Part shown: in pieces, positions 9,595 through 19,282 of the stretch
Position numbering within the stretch: position 1 is the stretch's first letter
How the letters are laid out: the number at the start of each line of letters is the position of its first letter
The notes under the pieces: generated by a model
The model's input: the letters and a program-made list of their open reading frames with translations, nothing else
Told to the model about the DNA's origin: nothing
Databases searched by the model: none
Program-made: the position numbers and the translations under genes
Assembly (NCBI GenBank): GCA_938045275.1
Contig: CALIMV010000301.1
Coordinates: 1-44,738, forward strand
DNA length: 44,738 nucleotides
DNA from: an uncultured Granulosicoccaceae bacterium
Lineage (GTDB): Bacteria; Pseudomonadota; Gammaproteobacteria; Granulosicoccales; Granulosicoccaceae
Direction of reading: 5' to 3'

Positions 9595-12114
9595 ATGAGC
9601 AAAAATCTCATCATTGTCGAATCACCCGCCAAGGGTAAGACCATTGAGAAGTATCTTGGAAAAGATTACAAGGTACTTGCCTCCTATGGTCATGTTCGCG
9701 ACCTACTCCCAAAAGAGGGAGCTGTCGATCCGGACAACGACTTCGCAATGAAATATCAAATGATTGAACGCAACGAAAAACGCGTTGATGCAATCATAAA
9801 AGCCCTTAAAAAAGCCGACTCCCTACTGCTCGCAACTGACCCTGATCGCGAAGGTGAGGCAATCAGTTGGCATTTGGTTGAACTGCTGCGTGAACAAGGG
9901 CACCTGGAAAACAAAAACGTTCAACGAGTGATTTTTCATGAGATAACAAAGTCAGCGGTAATCGATGCAGTAGCCAATCCGCGCAAACTGGGCACGGATT
10001 TGATCAACGCACAACAAGCACGCCGGGCGCTTGATTATCTGGTGGGCTTTAACTTGTCCCCACTACTGTGGAAGAAAATAGCACGTGGGCTCTCTGCTGG
10101 ACGCGTACAATCTCCGGCGCTTCGAATGCTATGTGAACGTGAAGACGAGATCGAAGCATTTGTGCCGGTTGAGTATTGGAGCGTACTGGCTGAGCTTGAA
10201 AAAAACAATCAAGCGTTCAATGCCCGACTTTCCTTGCTGGAAAACGAAAAAGTAAAACAATTCACCATCAACAATGGCGAGCAGGCGCACGCCGCCAAAG
10301 ATATGCTGATGGGCCACGCGAAAGGCAAGCTAACAGCAGTTAAGGTTGTTAAGAAACAACGCAAACGCAATCCCACTGCTCCGTTTACCACGTCGACACT
10401 TCAGCAAGAGGCATCTCGCAAGCTCGGGTTTGGCGCACAGCGAGGTATGCGTATTGCCCAAGGACTGTATGAAGGCATCGACATTGGTGAAGGACAAGTT
10501 GGCCTTATCACCTACATGCGTACAGATTCAATCACTCTATCGCAGGAGTGCCTCGATGAATTGCGCGAGTTAATACCAGAGCGCTACGGAAAAGACTACC
10601 TGCCAGCAGAAATTAATATTTATAAAAATAAATCAAAAAACGCGCAGGAAGCCCACGAAGCCATTCGCCCAACATCGGTTAAGCGCACGCCCGAAGAGAT
10701 GAAACCTTTTTTAAATGAAGATCAGTACAAGTTATACAACCTGATCTGGAAGCGAACCGTAGCCAGCCAAATGATACACGCAACTATTGATGGCGTAGCG
10801 GTTGACTTCGCCTGCGGCGAAGGCAATCTGTTCAGGGCAAACGGTTCGACGGTTACTTTCCCAGGCTTTATGAAAGTCTACATAGAAGATGTAGACGACA
10901 AGAAAAACACCGATGACGACGACAAGATGTTGCCTGAACTCAAAGAAGGCGATCAAGTACCCTTGCAAGACATCAAATTAACTCAGCACTTTACTGAACC
11001 TCCACCTCGCTACAGTGAAGCAAGTCTGGTAAAGACTTTGGAAGAATACGGCATCGGCCGACCTTCAACCTATGCGTCAATCATTCAGACATTGCAGTCG
11101 CGCGAATACGCTGAGGTAGAGTCCAGGCGATTCTTCCCCACCGATAAAGGTCGTGTGGTAAACAAATATTTAACCATGCACTTTGAGAAATATATCGACT
11201 ACGACTTCACCGCTAATCTCGAAGATCAACTCGATGCCGTTTCACGAGGTGAAAAGCAGTGGATTCCCGTACTCGACGAATTTTGGAAGCCGTTCAAAAA
11301 AACAGTCGATATCAAGGAAACCGATACCGGTCGTGATGATCTTTTCCGACAACTGGGTACCGATGAAGAGACGGGTAAACCCATTTCTGTACGAGTTGGT
11401 CGATATGGTGCGTTTGTGCAAATTGGCACCAGAGACGATGAAGACAAACCCAAATTCGCCGGCCTGCGACCCGGTCAGAAAATGAACTCGATTACGTTGG
11501 AAGAAGCGATACGTCTGTTCGATTTACCCCGTGATCTTGGCGAGTCGCCTGAAGGAGAAAAAATCTCCGCGAATATCGGCCGCTTTGGACCATACATTAA
11601 ATACGATTCCAAGTTTGTGTCCTTAAAAGATGAAGACCCATATGAAGTGACGCTTGAGCGCGCGTTGGAAATTGTTGCTGAAAAGAAGATTGCCGATGCC
11701 AACAAGCTGGTCAAGCATTTTGAAGGCACCGACGTACAAATTCTAAACGGCCGCTGGGGCGCATACATCACTGACGGCAACAAAAATGCAAAGATTCCCA
11801 AAGAGCTAAAAGAAAAACCAGCCGAAATTCCACTGGAAACATGTTTGAAGTTGCTTGAAGAAGCACCTGAGAAACGCGGTCGCGGCAAGAAAAAAGCCGC
11901 TGCGAAAAAAGAAGCCGAAGGCAGTAAGAAAGCCGCCGCCAAGAAAAAAACCAAAAAGAAGGCAGCAGCGAAAAAGAAGAAAAAGAAAGCAGCCAGTAAA
12001 AAGAAGAAGGCGACTGCAAAGAAGAAAGCAACGACCAAAAAGACAACAGCGAACAAAACTGCCGCAAAGAAAAAGGCGGCTGCCAAAAAAGTGACCGCTG
12101 CCACAAAGCAGTAA
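9595..12114 (+). CDS. topA: DNA topoisomerase I, zinc-finger-less with lysine-rich tail
   Basis: 839 residues. Type IA topoisomerase that relaxes negative supercoils. The Toprim domain shows ESPAKGKTIEKYL and TDPDREGEAISWHL (acidic DxD and Glu). The active-site tyrosine is Y307 in YMRTDS. After the catalytic core (to about residue 595) there are no C4 zinc fingers of the E. coli type. Instead, two or three glycine/aromatic repeats occur (VRVGRYGAFVQIG, ANIGRFGPYIKYD, ILNGRWGAYITDG), as in the topoisomerase C-terminal-repeat class. The last 80 or so residues are a Lys/Ala tail resembling those of histone H1-like proteins. The tail probably binds DNA or aids processivity, as proposed for actinobacterial enzymes with similar tails. 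Confidence 0.97.
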   Translation: MSKNLIIVESPAKGKTIEKYLGKDYKVLASYGHVRDLLPKEGAVDPDNDFAMKYQMIERNEKRVDAIIKALKKADSLLLATDPDREGEAISWHLVELLREQGHLENKNVQRVIFHEITKSAVIDAVANPRKLGTDLINAQQARRALDYLVGFNLSPLLWKKIARGLSAGRVQSPALRMLCEREDEIEAFVPVEYWSVLAELEKNNQAFNARLSLLENEKVKQFTINNGEQAHAAKDMLMGHAKGKLTAVKVVKKQRKRNPTAPFTTSTLQQEASRKLGFGAQRGMRIAQGLYEGIDIGEGQVGLITYMRTDSITLSQECLDELRELIPERYGKDYLPAEINIYKNKSKNAQEAHEAIRPTSVKRTPEEMKPFLNEDQYKLYNLIWKRTVASQMIHATIDGVAVDFACGEGNLFRANGSTVTFPGFMKVYIEDVDDKKNTDDDDKMLPELKEGDQVPLQDIKLTQHFTEPPPRYSEASLVKTLEEYGIGRPSTYASIIQTLQSREYAEVESRRFFPTDKGRVVNKYLTMHFEKYIDYDFTANLEDQLDAVSRGEKQWIPVLDEFWKPFKKTVDIKETDTGRDDLFRQLGTDEETGKPISVRVGRYGAFVQIGTRDDEDKPKFAGLRPGQKMNSITLEEAIRLFDLPRDLGESPEGEKISANIGRFGPYIKYDSKFVSLKDEDPYEVTLERALEIVAEKKIADANKLVKHFEGTDVQILNGRWGAYITDGNKNAKIPKELKEKPAEIPLETCLKLLEEAPEKRGRGKKKAAAKKEAEGSKKAAAKKKTKKKAAAKKKKKKAASKKKKATAKKKATTKKTTANKTAAKKKAAAKKVTAATKQ

Positions 12115-12129
12115 GAGACGGTTGCATCA

Positions 12130-12678
12130 ATGCTATTGAGTTGCGCTGCCGCGGCTAGCGCCATAAAGGCAGGCGAGATCATCGCCTACCCTACCGAAGC
12201 GATTTATGGTCTTGGTTGTGACCCGCGCAATCATGAGGCCCTGACACGTCTGTTGGCATTAAAAAGCCGAGCCAGTAACAAAGGCCTGATTTTGGTCGCC
12301 AGCAACTTTTCCCAGCTCGACCCGTTCATAGACAATCAAAACCCTGCGATACTCGAGCGTGCAAACAAAAGCTGGCCTGGCCCGGTTACCTGGATTATGC
12401 CTGCAAGTTCTCAAGTTCACCCGTTACTCACCGGCGACAGACCAACTATTGCGGTGCGAATCAGCGCTCACCCGGTGGTACGTGACCTGTGCGACCGGTG
12501 TGAACATGCCTTGGTTTCTACCAGCGCCAATATCAGTGGAGAAATTCCTTTAGCGAACGCTGAAGAAATAGCTGACACATTTGCATCATCAATTGCAGGT
12601 GTTGTAGAAGGCGCGCTGGGTGGACTTGAAAGTGCCACATCCATATTCGATGCCAGTACCGGCGTTCAACTAAGATAA
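12130..12678 (+). CDS. tsaC: Threonylcarbamoyl-AMP synthase (TsaC/YrdC family)
   Basis: 182 residues, matching the short TsaC form rather than the longer Sua5. It makes threonylcarbamoyl-AMP from Thr, bicarbonate and ATP for t6A37 tRNA modification. YrdC motifs present: [30 protein letters not shown] (basic ATP-binding cluster), [11 protein letters not shown] and STSANISGE. It begins 15 nt after topA and is followed within 11 nt by hemF, giving a topA-tsaC-hemF run. The tsaC-hemF adjacency resembles the Pseudomonas arrangement. Confidence 0.95.
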   Translation: MLLSCAAAASAIKAGEIIAYPTEAIYGLGCDPRNHEALTRLLALKSRASNKGLILVASNFSQLDPFIDNQNPAILERANKSWPGPVTWIMPASSQVHPLLTGDRPTIAVRISAHPVVRDLCDRCEHALVSTSANISGEIPLANAEEIADTFASSIAGVVEGALGGLESATSIFDASTGVQLR

Positions 12679-12688
12679 GTTAGTGGTT

Positions 12689-13627
12689 ATGGTTGAATCA
12701 AATAACAGCCAAATAAACAGTCAAGCTGTCCGAGATTACTTACGCGCGCTGCAAGAAACGGTGTGCAACACACTTGCAGCACTGGATGGAAAAGCCACCT
12801 TTGATACTGACCCATGGACACGATCAGAAGGTGGTGGTGGCATCACACGTACTTTGGCAAATGGCGATGTATTTGAAAAAGCCGGGGTCGGCTTCTCAGA
12901 AGTTTCAGGCACAAAACTACCCCCATCTGCCTCAGCGGCACGACCAGAGCTTGCCGGTAGAGCGTGGAAGGCACTTGGCGTATCGCTGGTTATACACCCG
13001 TACAACCCTCATGTGCCCACCACTCACGCTAATGTCAGGTTTTTTCGGGCAGACAAACCTGGGGAAGAATCTGTTTGGTGGTTTGGTGGCGGAATCGACC
13101 TCACCCCTTACTACGGTTACACAGAAGACTGCCAACACTGGCACCAGATCGCCGCCAAGGCATGCGCACCGTTTGGTGATTCGCTGTATGCAGAATATAA
13201 GGCGTGGTGCGACAAATACTTTTATATAAAACACCGGGATGAAACCCGAGGCATAGGTGGAATATTTTTTGATGATTTTACTACCGGTGGTTTTCAAAAT
13301 GCGTTCGCTTTTATGCAAAGCGTTGGCGATTGTTTTCTACCTGCTTATGTACCAATAGTAGAAAAACGCAAAGACACGCCATTTACAGATGCGCAAAAGC
13401 AATTCCAGTTATACAGACGCGGGCGCTATGTCGAATTCAATCTGGTTTACGATCGCGGCACCTTGTTTGGTTTGCAGTCGGGTGGCCGAGCCGAATCAAT
13501 ATTAATGTCTATGCCACCACAGGCAAATTGGGCTTATCAATATGAAGCCCAACCAGGTACAGCCGAAGCGCAATTAACGAAAAAATTTCTGACACCACGA
13601 AATTGGCTCATCGAAGCTGCTGAATAA
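12689..13627 (+). CDS. hemF: Oxygen-dependent coproporphyrinogen-III oxidase
   Basis: About 312 residues. It oxidatively decarboxylates coproporphyrinogen III to protoporphyrinogen IX using O2, in haem biosynthesis. Family signatures: [19 protein letters not shown] near the N-terminus, [39 protein letters not shown] and [15 protein letters not shown] prefer the ATG at 12689 over the GTG at 12683; neither has a strong ribosome site. hemB, an earlier step of the same pathway, lies about 3.5 kb away on the other strand. Dependence on O2 implies at least part-time aerobic growth. Confidence 0.97.
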   Translation: MVESNNSQINSQAVRDYLRALQETVCNTLAALDGKATFDTDPWTRSEGGGGITRTLANGDVFEKAGVGFSEVSGTKLPPSASAARPELAGRAWKALGVSLVIHPYNPHVPTTHANVRFFRADKPGEESVWWFGGGIDLTPYYGYTEDCQHWHQIAAKACAPFGDSLYAEYKAWCDKYFYIKHRDETRGIGGIFFDDFTTGGFQNAFAFMQSVGDCFLPAYVPIVEKRKDTPFTDAQKQFQLYRRGRYVEFNLVYDRGTLFGLQSGGRAESILMSMPPQANWAYQYEAQPGTAEAQLTKKFLTPRNWLIEAAE

Positions 13628-13650
13628 ATAGCTATGCGTTACAGCAGCTA

Positions 13651-13664
13651 CTGTAGATCTACAG
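13651..13664. promoter_or_regulatory. 14-bp perfect palindrome upstream of the 477-residue gene
   Basis: CTGTAGATCTACAG is its own reverse complement and ends 10 nt before the ATG at 13675. It lies in the 47-nt gap after hemF. It could be an operator or, as RNA, a hairpin next to the ribosome-binding region. No T-run follows, so a terminator is unlikely. Confidence 0.5.
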
Positions 13665-13674
13665 GACTCATGTT

Positions 13675-15108
13675 ATGAACATCGATCAGGCATCGCCCGG
13701 GAAACGCGTCAGCAGTCGGTCTACCATTAATAAAGCGCTGCGAATTAATCTCGATGAAAAAAAATACGGAACGATTGCCGAAATCGGTGCCGGACAAGAA
13801 GTTGCCAGACACTTTTTTCTCGCAGGTGCCGCAGCCGGTACCGTTGCGAAAACAATTTCTGCCTATGACATGCAGTTCTCTGACGCGATTTACGGTGTAG
13901 AAGACGGTGGCAGGTATGTATCCAAAGGCCGTGTCGGTGCCATGTTGGAAAAAGAATTCAGCCTTGTTGTTAACCGTGTCAGTGAGACTCGCTCCAAAGC
14001 ATCACGATTCTTTGCTTATGCTGCAACAGTTTCAGCAAAGAGTTATAACCGTGAAAACGAATGCCATGCCTGGTGTGGTGTGCGCATACAAACCTACCCT
14101 GGTGCCGAGCCAACAGACATTATTGTTCACGTTCGCATGCACGACAAATCGGCGGAACAACAACAAGAAACTCTTGGCGTTTTGGGTGTTAACTTAATCT
14201 ACGCGTCTTACTATTATTTCGAAGACGCCAGAAAAATCATTGATTCACTAACGGACAATCTGTCACCCGATCAAATAGAAATAGATTCTATCGATTTCCA
14301 TGGACCCTATTTCGAAGACATTGACAATCGAGCAATCAATTTACAGCTAATTCGCAGCTGGAAAACTCGAGCAATCATTTTTAGACCAGATGGCTCAGTC
14401 GGTGTTCCGGCAAACATGTTATACAAGAAAAATGTACTCACTATAAGAGGCTCATTCAAACCTGTTACCAATCTCAATGTCGATATGATTGAACAAGGCA
14501 TGGAGGCATTTAAGAAAACCCAAGGCGTAACTGACGACAACACCATAGTGTTAGCCGAGATCTCGCTAAACGATCCCAAAGGCAATGATTTAATGCAGCC
14601 AGAGGAAGACCTGATTGAACGGGTCGGATTGCTTAACTCGCTCGGTTACAGCGTTATGATTTCAGATTACACTCGATACTTCTCACTACGCGCCTATTTC
14701 CGTCAGTACACGTCTTTACAAATCGGCATAGTACTTGGCATGATCAACATGAGACAAATTTTTGATGAAGAAAGTTACGTTGGTGTTGAAGGTGGCATTC
14801 TAGAAGGCTTTGGCAAACTGTTCCCTGATAACACCCGACTATTCGTATACCCTGAAACCGATACTGACGGGGAGCTCTGCGAATTTACAACACTAAAAGT
14901 GCCTGATCACTTGCGATTTTTGTATCGGCACCTGTTGGAAAATCAATTTGTTTTTGGAATCAGTTGTAGTGATAAAAAATTACTTAAGGTGTACTCACGA
15001 GATATTCTGACTGAGCTGCCAAACGGGCGCGGAGAATGGGAGGCCTGCGTTCCACCGCAGATTTCGAAACAAATAGTAGAGCGCGAGTTGTTTGGATTTC
15101 GCAACTAG
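13675..15108 (+). CDS. Conserved protein of unknown function (477 residues)
   Basis: I recognise this as a widespread, highly conserved soluble family found for example in cyanobacteria and scattered proteobacteria, whose database names are inconsistent and in my view untested. Family hallmarks are an N-terminal block (EIGAGQEVARHFF, then GAAAGTVAKTISAYDMQFSD), a central LGVLGVNLIYASYYY, a YKKNVLTIRGSFKPVTN block and a GGILEGFGKLF block near the C-terminus. No signal peptide or membrane segment is seen. The gene sits 47 nt after hemF behind a perfect 14-bp palindrome and is followed by a convergent gene. Function is not assigned here; the position next to hemF may be incidental. Confidence 0.85.
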   Translation: MNIDQASPGKRVSSRSTINKALRINLDEKKYGTIAEIGAGQEVARHFFLAGAAAGTVAKTISAYDMQFSDAIYGVEDGGRYVSKGRVGAMLEKEFSLVVNRVSETRSKASRFFAYAATVSAKSYNRENECHAWCGVRIQTYPGAEPTDIIVHVRMHDKSAEQQQETLGVLGVNLIYASYYYFEDARKIIDSLTDNLSPDQIEIDSIDFHGPYFEDIDNRAINLQLIRSWKTRAIIFRPDGSVGVPANMLYKKNVLTIRGSFKPVTNLNVDMIEQGMEAFKKTQGVTDDNTIVLAEISLNDPKGNDLMQPEEDLIERVGLLNSLGYSVMISDYTRYFSLRAYFRQYTSLQIGIVLGMINMRQIFDEESYVGVEGGILEGFGKLFPDNTRLFVYPETDTDGELCEFTTLKVPDHLRFLYRHLLENQFVFGISCSDKKLLKVYSRDILTELPNGRGEWEACVPPQISKQIVERELFGFRN

Positions 15109-15131
15109 TTGTTGAAACTAGTCACCATCCC

Positions 15132-15155
15132 AGTAGCCATCAGAGTAGCCATCAG
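15132..15155. repeat. 12-bp tandem duplication between convergent genes
   Basis: AGTAGCCATCAG occurs twice head to tail and a third partial copy (AGT) follows. A small inverted repeat, ACTAGTT/AACTAGT (15104-15122), overlaps the preceding stop codon. Probably slippage-generated; no function is implied. Confidence 0.7.
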
Positions 15156-15176
15156 AGTTGTGACCAGCGCGCTTGC

Positions 15177-15602
15177 TTAAGTTACAAATAACCATACAAA
15201 ACCGCTGTTGTACACTGAATGCAGCAACACACTTGGCAACACAGCATTATAACGATCTCGAGCCCAACCGAACACCAACGAAGGTATGAACACCAGCGCA
15301 GCCCATGCGGGCGGTTGAGAAATTAGATGCAACGATGCGAACAGCACTGACGTAATTAGGTTAGCTAAACTAATGCCGCACCAGCTCCTGGCAAATACAG
15401 ACCTTGAAATCAGTGCGCTCTGAATGCCACCGCGAAAGACTATCTCCTCAAGCACCGGCATTAGCACTGTCAATTTAAGCCAAAATAGTAAGGCCGGAGG
15501 ACCAGTGACAGGGATACCTGCAATTATCAGAATTAACCAACAAGCCGGTCCAGCCAATATCGCAAGATAGAATGGCGCGTCCCGCCAAGCCAGCTTCTGC
15601 AT
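15177..15602 (-). CDS. Small CPBP-family intramembrane glutamic protease
   Basis: About 141 residues, hydrophobic throughout, with about four membrane helices. The CPBP (Abi/CAAX protease-like) motifs are all present: EEIVFRGG (catalytic EExxxR), FASLHL (FxxxH) and LPSVLLHSVYNS. I chose the ATG at 15602, which begins 11 nt after the stop of the upstream OmpA-like gene. A longer reading from 15680 would overlap that gene by 68 nt and add a charged segment lacking hydrophobic character. It is shorter than most CPBP proteins and resembles in size the dedicated sorting-type members, but I see no matching C-terminal sorting signal in this window. Substrate unknown. Confidence 0.8.
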   Translation of the reverse strand: MQKLAWRDAPFYLAILAGPACWLILIIAGIPVTGPPALLFWLKLTVLMPVLEEIVFRGGIQSALISRSVFARSWCGISLANLITSVLFASLHLISQPPAWAALVFIPSLVFGWARDRYNAVLPSVLLHSVYNSGFVWLFVT

Positions 15603-15612
15603 CGAGCCAGAG

Positions 15613-17013
15613 CTAATTTCTGATTTCAATGACCTCGACTCTGTTGTTGCCGGTTCGACCCTGCGCAGTTTTATTGTCATACAAAGGCCGGCTTGCGCCG
15701 AACGATCGTAACGTCAGACTGCTAACCGCGACCCCTTGCCTGACCAGATACGCACCAATGGTTCGAACTCGCGCCCGCGTCAAGGCCGTCTGATCTGCCA
15801 CTGTGCCGGCATTGTCGGTGTGCGCGTGTAATTCAACTTTGGCTTTTGGATACTGTATCAGCACGTTCGCCAGAAAATCGAGTTGATCAGTAGCATCTGG
15901 CAACAACGCCGATGAACCCGCTACAAAATTGACACCACTGAGCACACCATCAAACAACGCACAGCCCGTTGAACGAACCGGGTAACCGGCACGCGAACCT
16001 ATGCAACGATCTTCTGCATCTGAAACATTGTCACCGTCCTGGTCAGTACTCTCTGAGCCGGTGGGCGTTTCAGGTTCTTTCGGTACGGACGGTTCAATCG
16101 GTTCAATCAGATCGGCTTTTTCTGCTTGCTCAGCCAACACGGCCGGTTCGATTTGTGTTGCCGGCTCGATGGGCTTTATCTTTTCAACCGGTCTAAGCAG
16201 TTCGACCGATTCAACCTGCTCTATTTTTTCAGCTGGTTCAGTCGGTTCAGTCGAGTTAGTTGATTGACTCGACTCGACAGGCTTACTTGGCACAGTTGGC
16301 CCAGTTGGCGCACCCGGTACCAAAACCACTGATGTATCTGGCGCACTTGGTTTAGGCGCACTTGGTTTATCTGTTGTCGATGGAGATTCTACTGGCGCAT
16401 CTGACACACCGTCAGGTATTGGCAGAGGTCTTGATGATGGAAGTCCACGTCTGCCACCGAATCGTCCAACCAGCTGCAAGGAACCATATGCGGCGTCCTT
16501 GTCGTGATACATGCCCTCCAGTCGTATTGAGAAAGCGTTATTGATAAACCATTCAGCACCGCCCCCTGCGCCAAAATACACGGCAGAATCGTTAACGAGC
16601 CGCTCATCAGTGTCCCGGTTAAGAAAGCCAAGTGCGAAACGTCCGTAAAGTGCCAGATGCATACTACTGCGACGCACGCGCAAATCGTTTGTATCAAAAA
16701 AACGAAACAATACAGAGCCATCAAACGCTTGATATGCCACCAGTTCCTCGTTATCCAATTCGGCATCACCAAGCCCGTAAAGGGTTAACTGGCCACTGGT
16801 GCGATCGTCGACGTCCATGCCTACAAAGAGGTTGCCGCCGACACCAAGTCTTCGGTCAATATCAATACCGGCCTGTCTGGGATTGGGTTGAAGCCAGGAC
16901 GAACCCCCGCCCACACCGATATACCACTGATTACCCAGCGCAAAGGCGTTGCCTGTTATTACGCACAAACCGCAGGCGATAGCGAAAAAAACTGACTTTT
17001 TCAAGTTATTCAT
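15613..17013 (-). CDS. OmpA-family outer-membrane protein with Pro/Glu-rich linker
   Basis: 466 residues. A signal peptide (about 1-25, ending AFA) precedes a predicted eight-strand beta-barrel (about 26-195; NQWYIGVGGGSSWL at its start). A long low-complexity linker (about 200-325) is rich in Pro, Glu, Ser and Thr with recurring EP and VE units. Next comes a thrombospondin type-3-like calcium loop (DQDGDNVSDAEDRC), then the OmpA C-terminal peptidoglycan-binding domain with VNFVAGSSALLPDA, HAHTDNAGT and LTRARVRTIGAYL. The barrel sits in the outer membrane and the C-terminal domain should tether it to peptidoglycan. The small protease gene follows closely and may be co-translated. Confidence 0.92.
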   Translation of the reverse strand: MNNLKKSVFFAIACGLCVITGNAFALGNQWYIGVGGGSSWLQPNPRQAGIDIDRRLGVGGNLFVGMDVDDRTSGQLTLYGLGDAELDNEELVAYQAFDGSVLFRFFDTNDLRVRRSSMHLALYGRFALGFLNRDTDERLVNDSAVYFGAGGGAEWFINNAFSIRLEGMYHDKDAAYGSLQLVGRFGGRRGLPSSRPLPIPDGVSDAPVESPSTTDKPSAPKPSAPDTSVVLVPGAPTGPTVPSKPVESSQSTNSTEPTEPAEKIEQVESVELLRPVEKIKPIEPATQIEPAVLAEQAEKADLIEPIEPSVPKEPETPTGSESTDQDGDNVSDAEDRCIGSRAGYPVRSTGCALFDGVLSGVNFVAGSSALLPDATDQLDFLANVLIQYPKAKVELHAHTDNAGTVADQTALTRARVRTIGAYLVRQGVAVSSLTLRSFGASRPLYDNKTAQGRTGNNRVEVIEIRN

Positions 17014-17118
17014 TACTGTGTGTCAAGCCGGTGACCATGTAGATAATAGTTGGCTTTTGGCGTTAAGTGCATAATGCCGTAGTGGAAAGCCAGCAAATGG
17101 GTGTTCAGTTGCATCAAA

Positions 17119-18240
<1,122 letters not shown>

Positions 18241-18288
18241 TTAGCGCTCAACCGCTGAAAACCACAAGGTTTGTTCCACAACCCAACT

Positions 18289-19188
18289 ATGTTCTATTTC
18301 AAACTTTTTTTGATCGTTCTGGCTGGCACGCTTGGTATCTGGTTTGCCGTGTACAGATTGGTAGCGTCTACCGATCACATGACGGAAACTTTCTCGCACG
18401 ACACCGGTTACGAGGCCAGAGCGAAAGCGGAAGCGAAAAAAAAAGGTGATTCACATGAAGAAGAAGTAGCAAAACCAGTCACCGCCCCACCGAGCAATCT
18501 TGCAACAAAAATCAGCGGAGAAGTTATGACTGTGCAAACACAGTCCAACGCCGACGATGAAGAAAAAGCCATGGTTGCCGAGTTGAAGTCGGTTGTTGAA
18601 GAAGACGCCAAGAATAAAGTTGTGTTAGCTATCAATAGTGAAGACGATGCTAATGTCGACGTTCAAAAGAAGCAAACAGAAAATCAAGATAGCAGGTCTG
18701 AGTCGTCGGCATCAGAGCGCGCTGACAGCGATGCTGATATACAAGCCGTCAGAAACAACGATAGTGAAGGTATCAGCCAAAACGACAATAGCCGTGGCAA
18801 AGCGCTTGATCTGGATAAAAAGCTGGCTAACATCATCAGGCCCAATGATATAGCCGAAAAAACTGAACCAGATACCATTCGAGCGATCGATATCGCTTAT
18901 GCAATGCTGGATAATTCAGTATGCGTGTTACCCAGTGATGACAATTACCCGCGTATCGGTGTTCACTACCGACCAAGCTCATATGCAATCAAGGGAAAAA
19001 GCCTGTCTAATATCGATAAAATCATTGCCGTGTACAAGAAATGCGGTGGCAAATTGCTGGTAATTGAAAATAAAGTAAACGCCGAAGAATCAGATGAAGA
19101 TTTAGCTCAACTACGGCAGGATGAGGTCAAATACTACTTATTACAGAGACGCGTACCAAAAGACGACATGATATTCTCGAACAATTGA
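18289..19188 (+). CDS. Membrane-anchored protein with acidic linker and possible degenerate OmpA-like fold
   Basis: About 299 residues; not recognised as a named family. One membrane helix (residues 3-25) is followed by a charged, low-complexity, Ala/Glu/Lys/Asp/Ser-rich region to about residue 180. The C-terminal 110 residues are folded-looking. The stretch SYAIKGKSLSNIDKIIAVYKKCGGKLLVIENKV followed by LAQLRQDEVKYYLLQRRVPKDDMI has the spacing of an OmpA peptidoglycan-binding domain, with the LSxxRAxxV arginine kept but the TD pair of GHTD lost. That assignment is weak inference. I prefer the ATG at 18289; a TTG at 18271 would add six residues. Probably in the periplasm, tethered to the inner membrane. 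Confidence 0.7.
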   Translation: MFYFKLFLIVLAGTLGIWFAVYRLVASTDHMTETFSHDTGYEARAKAEAKKKGDSHEEEVAKPVTAPPSNLATKISGEVMTVQTQSNADDEEKAMVAELKSVVEEDAKNKVVLAINSEDDANVDVQKKQTENQDSRSESSASERADSDADIQAVRNNDSEGISQNDNSRGKALDLDKKLANIIRPNDIAEKTEPDTIRAIDIAYAMLDNSVCVLPSDDNYPRIGVHYRPSSYAIKGKSLSNIDKIIAVYKKCGGKLLVIENKVNAEESDEDLAQLRQDEVKYYLLQRRVPKDDMIFSNN

Positions 19189-19282
19189 TATTATCTGACA
19201 AATTCCTTTGGCAAAGTCCCCAGGCAAATATTTTTCAAAAAATTATTTCTCGGATAAATCATCAATGGATAAATGTTAAATA

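Noticed and set aside
11475-12182. A long minus-strand open frame (about 235 codons), very hydrophobic, opposite the topA 3' end
   Set aside because: It is the antisense of the Lys/Ala-rich topoisomerase tail; the Phe/Ala pattern is a consequence of AAG-rich codons read in reverse. It has no start signal and no homology that I recognise.
15177-15680. Longer start (15680) for the small CPBP protease
   Set aside because: It overlaps the OmpA-like gene by 68 nt, adds a charged N-terminus lacking hydrophobic character, and the ATG at 15602 directly follows the upstream stop.
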